64,000 bases of DNA, from positions 124,001-188,000 of the forward strand of contig JACJZV010000002.1 in NCBI GenBank assembly GCA_020635395.1, read 5' to 3'. The position numbers and the translations under genes are program-made. Below, in pieces: positions 26,514-36,200 of this stretch (the stretch's first letter is position 1; each line of letters opens with the position of its first letter). The notes under the pieces are model-generated. The model was not told where the DNA came from and did not search any database. It saw only the letters and a program-made list of their open reading frames with translations. Source of the stretch: Flavobacteriales bacterium. Its GTDB lineage: Bacteria > Bacteroidota > Bacteroidia > NS11-12g > UBA9320.

Positions 26514-27290
26514 ATGGTGTACCAGTTTATAGAAACAGAACTAAAAAATCATTACCTTACCATAAGCATAAACCGCGAGGACAAAATGAATGCCTTGAAT
26601 TCAGTGGTTTTGCGAGAAATAAAAATGGCCATTACTGTGGCCGAGACCAACGACGAGGTGTTTGGCATTTTGATAACTGGCAAAGGCCAAAAAGCCTTTG
26701 CAGCCGGAGCAGATATTGCCGAATTTAAGGACTTTGACATTTCTGAAGGAACCAAACTGAGCCGCGATGGGCATGATGTAATGAATACATTAGAAAATTG
26801 CAAAAAACCAACCATTGCCGCAGTGAACGGATTTGCTTTGGGCGGAGGATGCGAACTTGCCATGGCCTGCCATCTCAGAGTGGCCTCATCAAATGCCAAA
26901 TTTGGCCAGCCAGAGATTAATTTGGGACTTATACCGGGTTATGGTGGCACCCAAAGATTGGTGCAGTACATTGGCAAAACCAAAGCCACCGAACTTTTGA
27001 TTACAGGAGATATGATTTCTGCAGATGAAGCATTTAAGCTCGGTCTGGTAAATTATGTAGTAGAAACAGACCAATTGTTTGATAAATGCTACGAAATTTT
27101 AGACAAAGTGTCTAATAAATCGCCACAAGCTGTCTCGGCCATTTTTGCATGTGTTAGTGATTATTTCAACTCTGACAAAAACGGCATGAATTCAGAAATT
27201 GAGAGCTTCGGAAAACGATTTCAAACCACCGATTTTATTGAAGGAACAAACGCATTTGTAGAAAAAAGAAGGGCTAACTTTAGAAAGTAA
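26514..27290 (+). CDS. Enoyl-CoA hydratase/isomerase family protein
   Basis: 258-residue crotonase-fold enzyme, most likely hydrating 2-enoyl-CoA in fatty-acid or short-chain acyl-CoA degradation. It has the oxyanion-hole segment AFAAGADIAEF, FALGGGCELAMAC with catalytic Glu114, and FGQPEINLGLIPGYGGTQR with the second catalytic Glu134, both as in true hydratases. ATG 26514 fits the family and the promoter; the in-frame ATG at 26478 lies upstream of the -7 box. It is divergent from the methylmalonyl-CoA mutase, which also handles CoA thioesters. Confidence 0.92.
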   Translation: MVYQFIETELKNHYLTISINREDKMNALNSVVLREIKMAITVAETNDEVFGILITGKGQKAFAAGADIAEFKDFDISEGTKLSRDGHDVMNTLENCKKPTIAAVNGFALGGGCELAMACHLRVASSNAKFGQPEINLGLIPGYGGTQRLVQYIGKTKATELLITGDMISADEAFKLGLVNYVVETDQLFDKCYEILDKVSNKSPQAVSAIFACVSDYFNSDKNGMNSEIESFGKRFQTTDFIEGTNAFVEKRRANFRK

Positions 27291-27320
27291 TATAGCCTAA
27301 ATGTCAATTTTGGCACAACG

Positions 27321-27352
27321 TTTGTTTATTACAGCCTGACTTTTTAACTTTG
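27321..27352 (+). promoter_or_regulatory. Promoter of the DUF1573 cluster
   Basis: TTTG at 27321-27324 and TAACTTTG at 27345-27352, spaced 20 bases, about 40 bases before the first ATG. Confidence 0.6.
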
Positions 27353-27392
27353 AAAGTCGATTGAAAAAATTTATAAACGATAAAATAAAGAA

Positions 27393-27839
27393 ATGAAACG
27401 ATTATTAATTACCCTTTTGGTGGCAGTTGGATTTGTGGCTTACACAAATGCCCAAAATAAAACTGTTACTTTACAGAATGATGCCGTTGCGAAAATTGAA
27501 TTCAAATCTACAGAGCACAACTTTGGTGATGTAAAACAAGGAAAACCAGTTACCGCCAAGTTTGTGTTTACAAACACAGGTAACGCCCCATTGGTTTTAA
27601 CTCCGCCCAAACCTTCGTGTGGTTGCACTACTGCATCCTACACAAAAGAACCAATTCCTCCTGGGGGAACTGGTGAAGTAGTAGCTACCTACAATGCTGC
27701 CTCTCCCGGCACATTCCAAAAAAGTGTAGCCGTTAGATATAACGGGGCCGAAGGGGACAATGCAGTATTCCTCTATCTTAAAGGAAATGTAGTTGCCACC
27801 CCTCAAGAATCTGCTCCTCCTGTTCAAGTTGCACCATAA
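27393..27839 (+). CDS. DUF1573 secreted protein (copy 1 of 3)
   Basis: 148-residue exported protein: signal peptide ending TNAQ and one DUF1573 immunoglobulin-like domain with EHNFGDVKQGKPVTAKFVFTN, the SCGCTT motif and PPGGTGEV. DUF1573 proteins are abundant in Bacteroidota and of unknown function. They resemble ASH/MSP-type beta-sandwich domains, so a binding or envelope role is a fair inference. First of three tandem paralogues. Confidence 0.92.
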   Translation: MKRLLITLLVAVGFVAYTNAQNKTVTLQNDAVAKIEFKSTEHNFGDVKQGKPVTAKFVFTNTGNAPLVLTPPKPSCGCTTASYTKEPIPPGGTGEVVATYNAASPGTFQKSVAVRYNGAEGDNAVFLYLKGNVVATPQESAPPVQVAP

Positions 27840-27870
27840 TTTTAACAATTAGTTTTAAAAAATTAGAAAA

Positions 27871-28353
27871 ATGAAATTTACAAAAATTACAATGATGTTG
27901 TTAATAGCCTTTGTAAGCGTAAGCACCGCAATGGCTCAAACAGAAGAAAAACCTCAGTTAAATCTTGTTAGCGAAGGACAACCTAAATTGGTTTTGGCTG
28001 AGACTGAACACGATTTTGGCACTATTACTCAAGGTGATGTTGTTAGTCATACCTTCAAATTTGTAAATGAGGGCAAGGCACCTTTGATTATTTCTAGCAT
28101 CAGCACTCCATGCGGTTGCACAACCCCGAAATTTCCACAGAATACTCCTATTGCTCCAGGTGAAAGTGGTGAGATTGTAGTAAGTTTTAACTCTGCTCAC
28201 AAATCTGGCCCACAACCTAAAACTCTTGTTATTTCTCACAACGGAGAAGAGCCAATCAGTATTAGCATTACAAGCTATGTGAATGTTCCAAAAGTGGAGC
28301 CTGCTGTTCAACCAGAGCAGCACCCAGCAGAACAACCTGCTAAAGCACAATAA
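27871..28353 (+). CDS. DUF1573 secreted protein (copy 2 of 3)
   Basis: 160 residues: signal peptide ending AMAQ, then a DUF1573 domain (EHDFGTITQGDVVSHTFKF, TPCGCTTPKFP, APGESGEIVVSFNS), and a Pro/Glu/Gln-rich tail (EPAVQPEQHPAEQPAKAQ) resembling the APPVQVAP tail of copy 1, perhaps a linker to the envelope. It begins 31 bases after copy 1. Confidence 0.92.
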   Translation: MKFTKITMMLLIAFVSVSTAMAQTEEKPQLNLVSEGQPKLVLAETEHDFGTITQGDVVSHTFKFVNEGKAPLIISSISTPCGCTTPKFPQNTPIAPGESGEIVVSFNSAHKSGPQPKTLVISHNGEEPISISITSYVNVPKVEPAVQPEQHPAEQPAKAQ

Positions 28354-28370
28354 ATTAGCATAATTTAACG

Positions 28371-28802
28371 ATGGTTAAAAAAATTGTTTGGTTGATGCTG
28401 GCGGTGTTTTTCACCACGATTTCAATTGCACAAACTGCAGAACCATCTTCTGATAAAGATTCCATAAAAGAATCCGTTTTAGCTCCCAAAATTGAGTTTG
28501 AAACGGATTCTTTTTTTATTGGGAATATTCCGAACGACACCATTGTTACCCGAGTTTTTAAATTCAAAAATGCAGGAACTTATGACCTTTATGTCATTGA
28601 TGTATCTGCTGATTGTAGCTGCACAGTTCCTGAATATACTGCTGGCACATTTGCCCCCGGAGAAGAAGGAAGTGTCACCGTAAACTACAACAGCAAAGAT
28701 AGTATGGGTAGATTTTTGCAGTACATTACTGTTTTTCATGACGGAAACCAAAACGGGTACACGTTCCTTACCATTGAAGGCTTTGTCGAGCTAAAGTTAT
28801 AG
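28371..28802 (+). CDS. DUF1573 secreted protein (copy 3 of 3)
   Basis: 143 residues with a signal peptide (ending SIAQ) and the most divergent DUF1573 domain of the cluster (DSFFIGNIPNDTIVTRVFKF, ADCSCTVPEY, APGEEGSVTVNYNS). The cysteine pair is CSC rather than CGC, and there is no Pro-rich tail. The stop overlaps that of the convergent PLP enzyme gene by six bases. Confidence 0.9.
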   Translation: MVKKIVWLMLAVFFTTISIAQTAEPSSDKDSIKESVLAPKIEFETDSFFIGNIPNDTIVTRVFKFKNAGTYDLYVIDVSADCSCTVPEYTAGTFAPGEEGSVTVNYNSKDSMGRFLQYITVFHDGNQNGYTFLTIEGFVELKL

Positions 28803-29678
28803 ATTCATTTTAAGCCATTTATCAGATAATAAGCCGGTTAATCCTCCGGTATGTATCAACAACACCTTTTCGCCGCGTTTTATTGATTTTTCTTTAATCA
28901 AATGGTTTGATGCCCAAATCATTTTTCCGGTATAAACAGGATCAAGCAATACTCCAGTTTGCCTTGTAAATGCAAGATTCGACCGAAGAAGTTCGTCATC
29001 AAACTTTCCAAATCCGCCTCTTGAAAAACGGGTATGCAAAATCCAATTGTTTCGATTCGTTTTTGATTTGATTTTCTGAGCCAAATAGTCTGCTTCCGAA
29101 AGTGCGGCAATGCCGTGTACAATGCAATGGGTTGAACTCGAATTTACGACACCAATAAGTGTGGTGGCCGTACCTACAGGAACAAAAACATGGTTAAATT
29201 CCATTGTTGTTTCCGGCAAAATTTCTTCACAACCTTGTATTCCTAAATCATTATCTCCTCCTTCTGGTACTACAAAATAACCTTCTTCGACCAATTGGTT
29301 GGCAATAGCCTCTTTATCGGCATATTCACTTCTTGAAACAAAACGAAGCTCCATGCCATATTCATAACACAACCTTAAAATATGATTTGATTGTTGACTC
29401 AACTCATTGCCACGCACAATGCCCAGGGTTTTGTAGCCAAATATTGCACCCGCACAAGCCGTGGCAATCAAATGATTTGAAAATGCACCTCCAAAAGTAG
29501 CCAGCTTTCTGAACCCATTTTGTTGCATAAACAGCATGTTATACTTGAGTTTTCTCCATTTATTTCCAGAAATAAATGGATGAATTAAATCATCCCGTTT
29601 TATAAAAACCTCGATGCCATACTGATTATACAATGGCAGTTTAACCCTTTCAATAGGTGTATTTAGGTTGAAGGTCAT
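28797..29678 (-). CDS. D-cysteine desulfhydrase / ACC deaminase family PLP enzyme
   Basis: 293-residue fold-type II PLP enzyme. IKRDDLIHPFISGNKWRKLKY carries the PLP lysine (SGNKWRK), followed by ATFGGAFSNHLIATA, the substrate-pocket motif of the ACC deaminase/D-cysteine desulfhydrase family, and by VPVGTATTLIG and LLIHTGGLTGL. The family either deaminates 1-aminocyclopropane-1-carboxylate or desulfhydrates D-cysteine; sequence does not decide, and the desulfhydrase is more usual outside plant-associated bacteria. ATG 29678 is the family start; the frame is open to 29891 inside the neighbouring gene. Two bases separate it from the upstream nitroreductase-like gene. Confidence 0.85.
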   Translation of the reverse strand: MTFNLNTPIERVKLPLYNQYGIEVFIKRDDLIHPFISGNKWRKLKYNMLFMQQNGFRKLATFGGAFSNHLIATACAGAIFGYKTLGIVRGNELSQQSNHILRLCYEYGMELRFVSRSEYADKEAIANQLVEEGYFVVPEGGDNDLGIQGCEEILPETTMEFNHVFVPVGTATTLIGVVNSSSTHCIVHGIAALSEADYLAQKIKSKTNRNNWILHTRFSRGGFGKFDDELLRSNLAFTRQTGVLLDPVYTGKMIWASNHLIKEKSIKRGEKVLLIHTGGLTGLLSDKWLKMNL

Positions 29679-29680
29679 TG

Positions 29681-30346
29681 CTATAAATAAAACTGAGAAA
29701 TCTCGTTTAAGGCTTTCCTTTTTATGTTTGGAACAGTGGCATTTATAGCCGGATACCCTACGGGAATTAACAAAAAGGGTTTCTCGTTTTCTGGTCTTTC
29801 CAGCACTTGGCTCAAAAAATTCATGGGGCTTGGCGTATGAGTCAAACACACCAAACCGGCATTGTGAATGGCGGTTATGAGCATGCCGCAAGCTATACCC
29901 ACAGATTCCTGCACATAATAATTTTTGCTCTTTTTAATTCCGTCAAAGTCATACGATTTTCTGAAAACGATAATCAGCCACGGAGCAATTTCCAAAAATG
30001 GTTTCTGCCAATTGGTGCCAAATTGTTCTAAATCTTTGAGCCATTCTTCGCTCATACGGCCATGATAGTTTTCAAACTCCTCTTTTTCGGCGGCTTCTTT
30101 TATTTTCCGTTTAAGCTCCGCATTGTTGACCGCACAAAATGTCCACGGCTGCTTGTTGGCTCCTGACGGAGCTGTTCCGGCCGTTAAAATTAGTTTTTCC
30201 ATTACCTCTATAGAAACCATTTTATCCGAAAACTCTCTAACCGTTCGCCTACCATTCAGTTTTTTATATAATTGATTTACCCATTGCCTAAGCTCATCTT
30301 CTGGCACTTCATCGAAGCGATAAGGTATAAAATCGGTTGTTTCCAT
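29681..30346 (-). CDS. Nitroreductase-fold flavoprotein, iodotyrosine deiodinase-like
   Basis: 221-residue FMN protein of the nitroreductase superfamily that looks like the iodotyrosine deiodinase (IYD) branch: RRTVREFSD (FMN phosphate), APSGANKQPWTF, and CLTHTPSPMNFL with RPENEKPFLLIPVGYPA. The IYD substrate-lid residues are conserved in spacing: Glu90, Tyr94 and Lys115 correspond to Glu157, Tyr161 and Lys182 of the human enzyme (same 4- and 21-residue gaps). Bacterial IYDs reductively dehalogenate halotyrosines in vitro; the natural substrate is uncertain. The start overlaps the cupin stop (TAATG). Confidence 0.85.
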   Translation of the reverse strand: METTDFIPYRFDEVPEDELRQWVNQLYKKLNGRRTVREFSDKMVSIEVMEKLILTAGTAPSGANKQPWTFCAVNNAELKRKIKEAAEKEEFENYHGRMSEEWLKDLEQFGTNWQKPFLEIAPWLIIVFRKSYDFDGIKKSKNYYVQESVGIACGMLITAIHNAGLVCLTHTPSPMNFLSQVLERPENEKPFLLIPVGYPAINATVPNIKRKALNEISQFYL

Positions 30347-30738
30347 TATTTAATCCAAACTCTATCTGTGCCATCAAACATGGGCGATTGAACCGAAATA
30401 ACCAACATGGGCTTTTTACCCCTTACTTTTACAGAGTGTACCGAATTTTTCGGAATTACAATGGCATCACCCCTTTTTACTTTAAATGTGCTGTCGTTCA
30501 ACGTAAAATTTCCTTTGCCCTCAAGCACAGTTACCACCTCGGTATGCTGCAAATGTTTGTGAGCCTTTACCTCCTTTTTAACCCATATTGCAAAAGTGCT
30601 ACTCAGCGAATCGGAGTATATTTTTTTGACTAATATATTTTCATAATTAGTAGAATCAGGCTTTAACTCACTGTAAACTTGAGCCTTAGAAACAAAAGAC
30701 ACTACTAAAATTAGGAGCAAAAAAACGGTTCTTTTCAT
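30346..30738 (-). CDS. Secreted cupin-domain protein
   Basis: 130-residue exported small protein: signal peptide ending SKAQ, then one cupin barrel (KAHKHLQHTEVVTVLEGKGNF, a His-rich metal motif, and VIPKNSVHSV). Cupins of this size bind a metal and a small ligand, sometimes as enzymes; no specific role is assignable. ATG 30738 begins the signal peptide; the in-frame start at 30753 would overlap the receptor gene. It lies between a TonB receptor and the IYD-like gene. Confidence 0.85.
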   Translation of the reverse strand: MKRTVFLLLILVVSFVSKAQVYSELKPDSTNYENILVKKIYSDSLSSTFAIWVKKEVKAHKHLQHTEVVTVLEGKGNFTLNDSTFKVKRGDAIVIPKNSVHSVKVRGKKPMLVISVQSPMFDGTDRVWIK

Positions 30739-30749
30739 CGATTTTCTTA

Positions 30750-33146
30750 TCAAAAATTAACTTTATACCAAAAGTTCGGCAATCTTCCTAATTGATATTC
30801 TAAACCAAATTTTTTGATGCCCGGATTTTCAGGATCGTCAAAATAATTTTCTTTCAATATGTTTTTGGTATTCATTACATTGGCTATATCCAACGAAAAT
30901 TCATGCGTGGTCTTTTTTGTATTAATCCGAACACCCAATTTCACATCCAGGCGGCTGTAGTTTTTGAATTGATAAATGTTTCTTTGGTTATCAACAATAA
31001 TCACATTTGCCCCATCTGCCATGGTGGCTGCCGTATCGATTGGAGAATATCTTTTGCCCCCACCAATGGTATATTTTGTTCCGAAAATCAACGCATTTTT
31101 ATCGTTTTTAGCAAAGCGATATTCATATCCGGCCAACCCATTGAGTATAAAATTTCCATTAAAATCGGTGTTTCTCGTCACACCATCACTGCCTTTATAT
31201 TTCGAATCATACACCGAAGCTGTGGTCATAAAATAATAATTTTTACTAAAGAATTTTTCAACGGTCAACTCAATTCCTTTGTTTGTACCCGTGCCGCTAT
31301 TTTGCAACACATCCGGAAAAAATCGTGTAAAACCAGAACCTTGATTGAGCAATGAAAACGAGCTGCTCAACATTTCAACCGGTACATTAAAAAGCCATTG
31401 GTGATATATTTCTGTTCTAAACCGAATACTTTTTGATATAGTACGCTCATACGAACCAACTAAGTGATGGCTTTGGGTCAACCCAATTTGCTCATTATGC
31501 TTTCCAAAGGTTTTTGAAATGGAGTCAACAAACTGGGTAAAATACACATACAGGGGTTGCGTTTGACTGTGCATGCCATACCCCAATGAAAAAGATTCGT
31601 TTACCAATCTACGCCATTTTATGCCTACTCGAGGTTCTACGACGGCATTGCCGCCTTGGGTAAATTGCATGGCGTGCAAACCGGATGTAATTGTTGTTCG
31701 GGCATTTAGTCGGTATTTCCAATTGGCATACATTCTGGTCATAAATGCATTTCCCTTGTAGTTGAGATGTTCTGACCACTGGTAGGTACGCTCGTTCCGC
31801 ACACTGTCCAAATAATTGATTTGATAAAGATCGGCAATAAAGCCATACTTTAAAACGCTTTTGGAACTATATTTTTTGGTGATTGATGCGTGAAATGTGG
31901 ATTTTCCGTGCATCATATCCGACCTCAAAACGGGTAGTAAAGAAACGCGGGTGAAGGTATCTGGATCTCTATAAATTTTATCATGGCTGCTCAATACTTG
32001 TTGCACGTTTTGAGCAAAAACAAGGTTAAAGGTCTTATCAGTAGAAAGCCTTCGTTCCCAAACAGCTCCCACCACACCCATATTGGTTCTAAAATATTGG
32101 TCTCTGTCTTTTTCTCCATAAATTTCTTTGGTTGGTGCTTCATCATCGCTAAAAACAATATCAATGGCACTTAAACCACCCACACCAAACACAGAAAAAT
32201 TGCCATTTTTCTTCGGATAATTCAATTTGAAATTGACATCTTGATATTGTGGAATGGCATCCGTGCCTAAATCAATATTCAATGCTCTGAAAATGCTGAA
32301 AGTGGCATATCGATACGAGAAGGTGTAACTCGATTTTTTCTCTTTATTAAGTGGCCCTTCGGCTTGCAACTCGGTGCCAAATAAACCAAACTGAACGCTA
32401 TATTCAGATTTATTGTAATTGCCGTTTCGCATTTTTAGGTCAAAAACACCGGAAATGCCATTGCCATACTCCGCCGGAAATGCACTGGTCATAAAATCGG
32501 AATTGCCCACCAACTTATTGTTAAGCATACTGATTGGGCCACCCGTTGTGCCAGCCACGGCAAAATGACTTGGATTAAAAATATCCACTCCTTCCAATCT
32601 CCAGAGCAAACCCAGCGGTGAGTTGCCCCGTATTACAATATCGTTTCTTTGATCGTCTGTGCCAGCCACTCCGGCATAATTTTGAGCCATTCGGGCAGGG
32701 TCTTGCCTGCTGCCGGGATACCTCTCGGCTTCTTCTGCATCAAAACTTCTACTACTTACGGCCACCATTTGGTTATTGCTACTCACTTTTGAACGTTTTA
32801 CCGTTACCGTGGCGGTTTCGGTAACCATTGATGATTCTTGCATTTCCACCATCAAATCCACCTCTTTACCACTGGTTACCATAACGTTGTCTTTAACCAC
32901 CGTTTCGTAACCAACGTATTCAATAGTTAGTCGGTGGCGGCCAATGGGCACATTTACCAATTTAAAATAGCCACCTTCGCCTGTCATGGCACCAATTCCG
33001 GTGGCGGTTTCTACCAAAATAGTAGCACCAACTAAGCCTGCATTTGTGGTGGCATCCACCACTTTGCCGGTTATGGTTTGTGTAAGCTGAGCCTGAACCA
33101 CATAGGTTAAAAACATCAAAACACAAATAAGTACACCTTTTTTCAT
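30750..33146 (-). CDS. TonB-dependent receptor
   Basis: 798-residue TonB-dependent outer-membrane receptor: signal peptide ending VQAQ, carboxypeptidase-regulatory-like domain (TGKVVDATTNAGLVGATILVE, VPIGRHRLTIEYVGYE), plug with NDIVIRGNSPLGLLWRLEGVD and SAFPAEYGNGISGVFDLKMR, then the barrel ending in an aromatic residue (NFWYKVNF). It differs from the longer receptors at 1-8327 and is closer to small-ligand or siderophore-type receptors. Eleven bases separate it from the cupin gene, so receptor, cupin, deiodinase-like and PLP genes probably form one operon; uptake of a small aromatic or amino-acid-like ligand would be consistent but is only inference. Confidence 0.92.
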   Translation of the reverse strand: MKKGVLICVLMFLTYVVQAQLTQTITGKVVDATTNAGLVGATILVETATGIGAMTGEGGYFKLVNVPIGRHRLTIEYVGYETVVKDNVMVTSGKEVDLMVEMQESSMVTETATVTVKRSKVSSNNQMVAVSSRSFDAEEAERYPGSRQDPARMAQNYAGVAGTDDQRNDIVIRGNSPLGLLWRLEGVDIFNPSHFAVAGTTGGPISMLNNKLVGNSDFMTSAFPAEYGNGISGVFDLKMRNGNYNKSEYSVQFGLFGTELQAEGPLNKEKKSSYTFSYRYATFSIFRALNIDLGTDAIPQYQDVNFKLNYPKKNGNFSVFGVGGLSAIDIVFSDDEAPTKEIYGEKDRDQYFRTNMGVVGAVWERRLSTDKTFNLVFAQNVQQVLSSHDKIYRDPDTFTRVSLLPVLRSDMMHGKSTFHASITKKYSSKSVLKYGFIADLYQINYLDSVRNERTYQWSEHLNYKGNAFMTRMYANWKYRLNARTTITSGLHAMQFTQGGNAVVEPRVGIKWRRLVNESFSLGYGMHSQTQPLYVYFTQFVDSISKTFGKHNEQIGLTQSHHLVGSYERTISKSIRFRTEIYHQWLFNVPVEMLSSSFSLLNQGSGFTRFFPDVLQNSGTGTNKGIELTVEKFFSKNYYFMTTASVYDSKYKGSDGVTRNTDFNGNFILNGLAGYEYRFAKNDKNALIFGTKYTIGGGKRYSPIDTAATMADGANVIIVDNQRNIYQFKNYSRLDVKLGVRINTKKTTHEFSLDIANVMNTKNILKENYFDDPENPGIKKFGLEYQLGRLPNFWYKVNF

Positions 33147-33186
33147 ACTGATTTTTCTGCTAAAATAGGTGTTTGTGGGGAATAAC

Positions 33187-33221
33187 AAAAAAGCCGCTGC
33201 AATGCAACGGCTTTCTTTTTT
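33187..33221 (-). terminator. Terminator of the large T9SS protein gene
   Basis: AAAGCCG-TTGCATTGCA-GCGGCTTTTTT read on the minus strand: a GC stem around a self-complementary TGCATTGCA core followed by a T-run. It sits just before the receptor gene on the same strand. Confidence 0.85.
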
Positions 33222-36200
33222 AATTTCTGTTAATCACTAACCTTTTCGCATCCGAGTATTGGTCGTATTTGAAGTGAACCATATAAACACCCGTTGGCCA
33301 GTTGCTCACATCAATGGAAACCGAGTTTACTCCTTTTTTGTACCACGCCCTTTCTACACCCACCATTTTATGACCAAGAACATCAAAAATTTCAATTTCT
33401 ACATACCTTTTTGATTTCAATTTAAACACTACCTCCATGCCTGTTTCAGCGGGATTAGGTTGCGTTTCCCAGTCAATTATGGGTTTTCCGTTTACCACTT
33501 TTTCGGTTATTTGCTCTGGTGCAGGTGGTGGAGAGGTTGGTGGAATGGTGTCCACCACAAAGCAATTGTACAGTGAGTCTTTCTGAGAAATGGTAATAAT
33601 TCCTGCCAACACATCCTTTTCTGCATTAATGGCACACATAAACATGTTTATATTGTCAACCTCGGCATCCGAAATATCTATTTTGCTTCCCAATTTATCG
33701 CTCAAAACCAACAGGGATGTATCCCGCTTGTTGTTCATACGATACACCTCGGCTATATCCATGGCAATTTGCACTTCTTGCTCGTGCCAGAAGGTGTCAG
33801 AAGCATTTTCAGCCCTTTGTTCGAGGTTTTCTAAAACGGGCAAAAATTCGGTGGTTATTCCGGCAATGTCGAGCGTATTGCTGTCATAAAAAATCTCACC
33901 ATAACTTTCCATGGTCGTTCTATAGACATTCTGTAAAACGTATTCGTCAAACTCACTTAAGCCTAAAAAGTTGAATGCCAATATCGATTTCCCTCTTTCA
34001 AACGCACCGCTAAAGTCATGATTGTAGTAGGCACGCTCGTTAATGTCTGCAAACACTGCCCCCAAGGTTGCATTGCTGTAATAGCTGTTCGTCACGCTTT
34101 GGTTGTCGGCATCAACCGCTCTATCGCCTTTATCTTTTACGGTAAACGTGCCAACACCTGAACTCCAAGATGGACAAAGGTTTGTTTGTTTGATATAAAG
34201 AGCGGATGAACTCACAAAGTCGTTTGAGTGATACAAATCAATATTAAATTCTGAAAAGAAAGGCACAGTATTAACCTTAAACTTCAAATCATAATGAAGA
34301 TTATGAATTGGATTGTATGGATACCAATAATTGTGAGATGAGGGAAGAACTAAGCTGTAGCCGCTTGCAGGACTACCCACCGTAGAAACTTGGGAAAGGT
34401 ATCCTGAAAACGTATAGTGGTCTGCCCCATAAACATTATCAAAATCAAACTTCGTATTGCCATTGGAAATGTCAATACCATACGGGTTCAACGTGAAAGA
34501 AGGAGCTACTATCAATCCGTTGTTTATGAAAATATTGCTACCCATTTTATGATTTTCATTCATGTTAAAGCTGCTGTTGTATTTGGGTGCCAACGCTACT
34601 CCATTCTCATCAAAATTGCTACATCGTATTTGAACAGTCCCACTAAGTGGAGTAATACCGCTTGCATTTAGTTTGTAGGTGCCATAGGTTGATATTAATG
34701 TTCCATTGGCTTGTCCATATAATTTTACCCCGTTTTCACACTCTTCAATACGGTTGTAAAAAAGCTCAGATGTTTTGCTCGGCGTATAAATATTTACGCC
34801 ATCTGTACAGTTCGAAATATCTGCTACATTTATACTCAAACTTGCACCAAAGGACTCTACAGCCACCTTCATATTTTCGGCAGAAATGTTCTCAATATAT
34901 GGAGCATTGTTGCCTATATAGCTCTCGCAATGTATGCCCACTTTACCATCCTCAAAATGTGCATTTTTAATAACCACTTTTGGCTGACCGATGGTGCGTA
35001 TGGCTTCCTCATACGGATAGGCAGAATACGTAGCATCAAAATCAACGTTTTCTACCGTTAATGGCCCGTGAACTTCCATTACCGCATTTCCACCTAACAG
35101 CACAGCTCCATCTTTTATCTTTATAGATAGCTCTGAGGGAAAAACAATTGGTTCTATACCATCAATTTCTAGTATGGGCTGCCCTTGATAATTTCCGGTA
35201 AGATTCATTGAACTACCATTGAAAGCAATCACTTTTGCTTGATGCTTAACACTATTGGTGCCCATATTTTTGAATATGACACGGCCTATACCATTTGGCC
35301 CAGGCTCAATAGAAAATAGAACACCATACATAAGCTCCAAATTTCCGTTTATCTCAAGAGTTGACCCCTTATCAAGAATAATATGGCTTCCTTGCCAAAT
35401 GCGAAGCAGCCCACCGGATTCAACAATAACTCGATTGTTAGAGTCAAGTATTAAACTAGAATTGTTATTTAATTCAAGAATCGCATTTCGGGCAATTCGT
35501 AATTCCTTTTTCCTACTTGGGTTGCTCGGACTCAGTCTGATGGAAGATGCCTGATAAAGTGCCAGCTTCGCATTACAAATCGTTAAATCTCCCTTAGGTT
35601 TTAACTGCCCTCCCTTAGGAATACTCGGGGGGTTATAGATATTTACATCATGTGTCAGAAATTCTGGTACACGAATCCCAATATCATTATATTCCGGAAA
35701 CCGAGCTATGGTGTAAAGAGTATCTTTAAGCCCAGTGTTAACATTATTGCTAAACCCTTGTGCAAGGGAACTTTGACATGGGCAGCCCGAAGTAAAAACC
35801 TTGCCCTGAAGTGAGTTCTTGAAACTTATCCGATACATATTGTGCAGGAGCATATAGCTTATAGGGTTGTACTCTGCCTCTCTCCAGGCATTCGAGGTTT
35901 CAAAACTTCTATTGGGGGTGGAAAAAATATCACTACGATTAAATGGCTCGTGTGGATAGACTTTAAGTGTTTTATACTGTGTATCTATTACGGAAACTAT
36001 CTTCTTTGAATAATAACCACCATAAACATTAAAGTTTAAAAACATATAGCCCGCAGTACTTTGGGGAGAAAGCCAAAGCTGGGTAGTATCCCAAGGGGTA
36101 TCCGTAGTGTCAATAATTTGAAATAAATATTTGTCAATGATTGTGTCAGGATAAGATATACTCGGCCATTTCTGTATTCCAGTGCAATCAGCCGAATCAA

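Noticed and set aside
30903..32824. Several plus-strand frames inside the TonB receptor gene
   Set aside because: They lie antisense to a continuous 798-residue receptor and have the Ile/Ser/Phe-rich composition of shadow translation.
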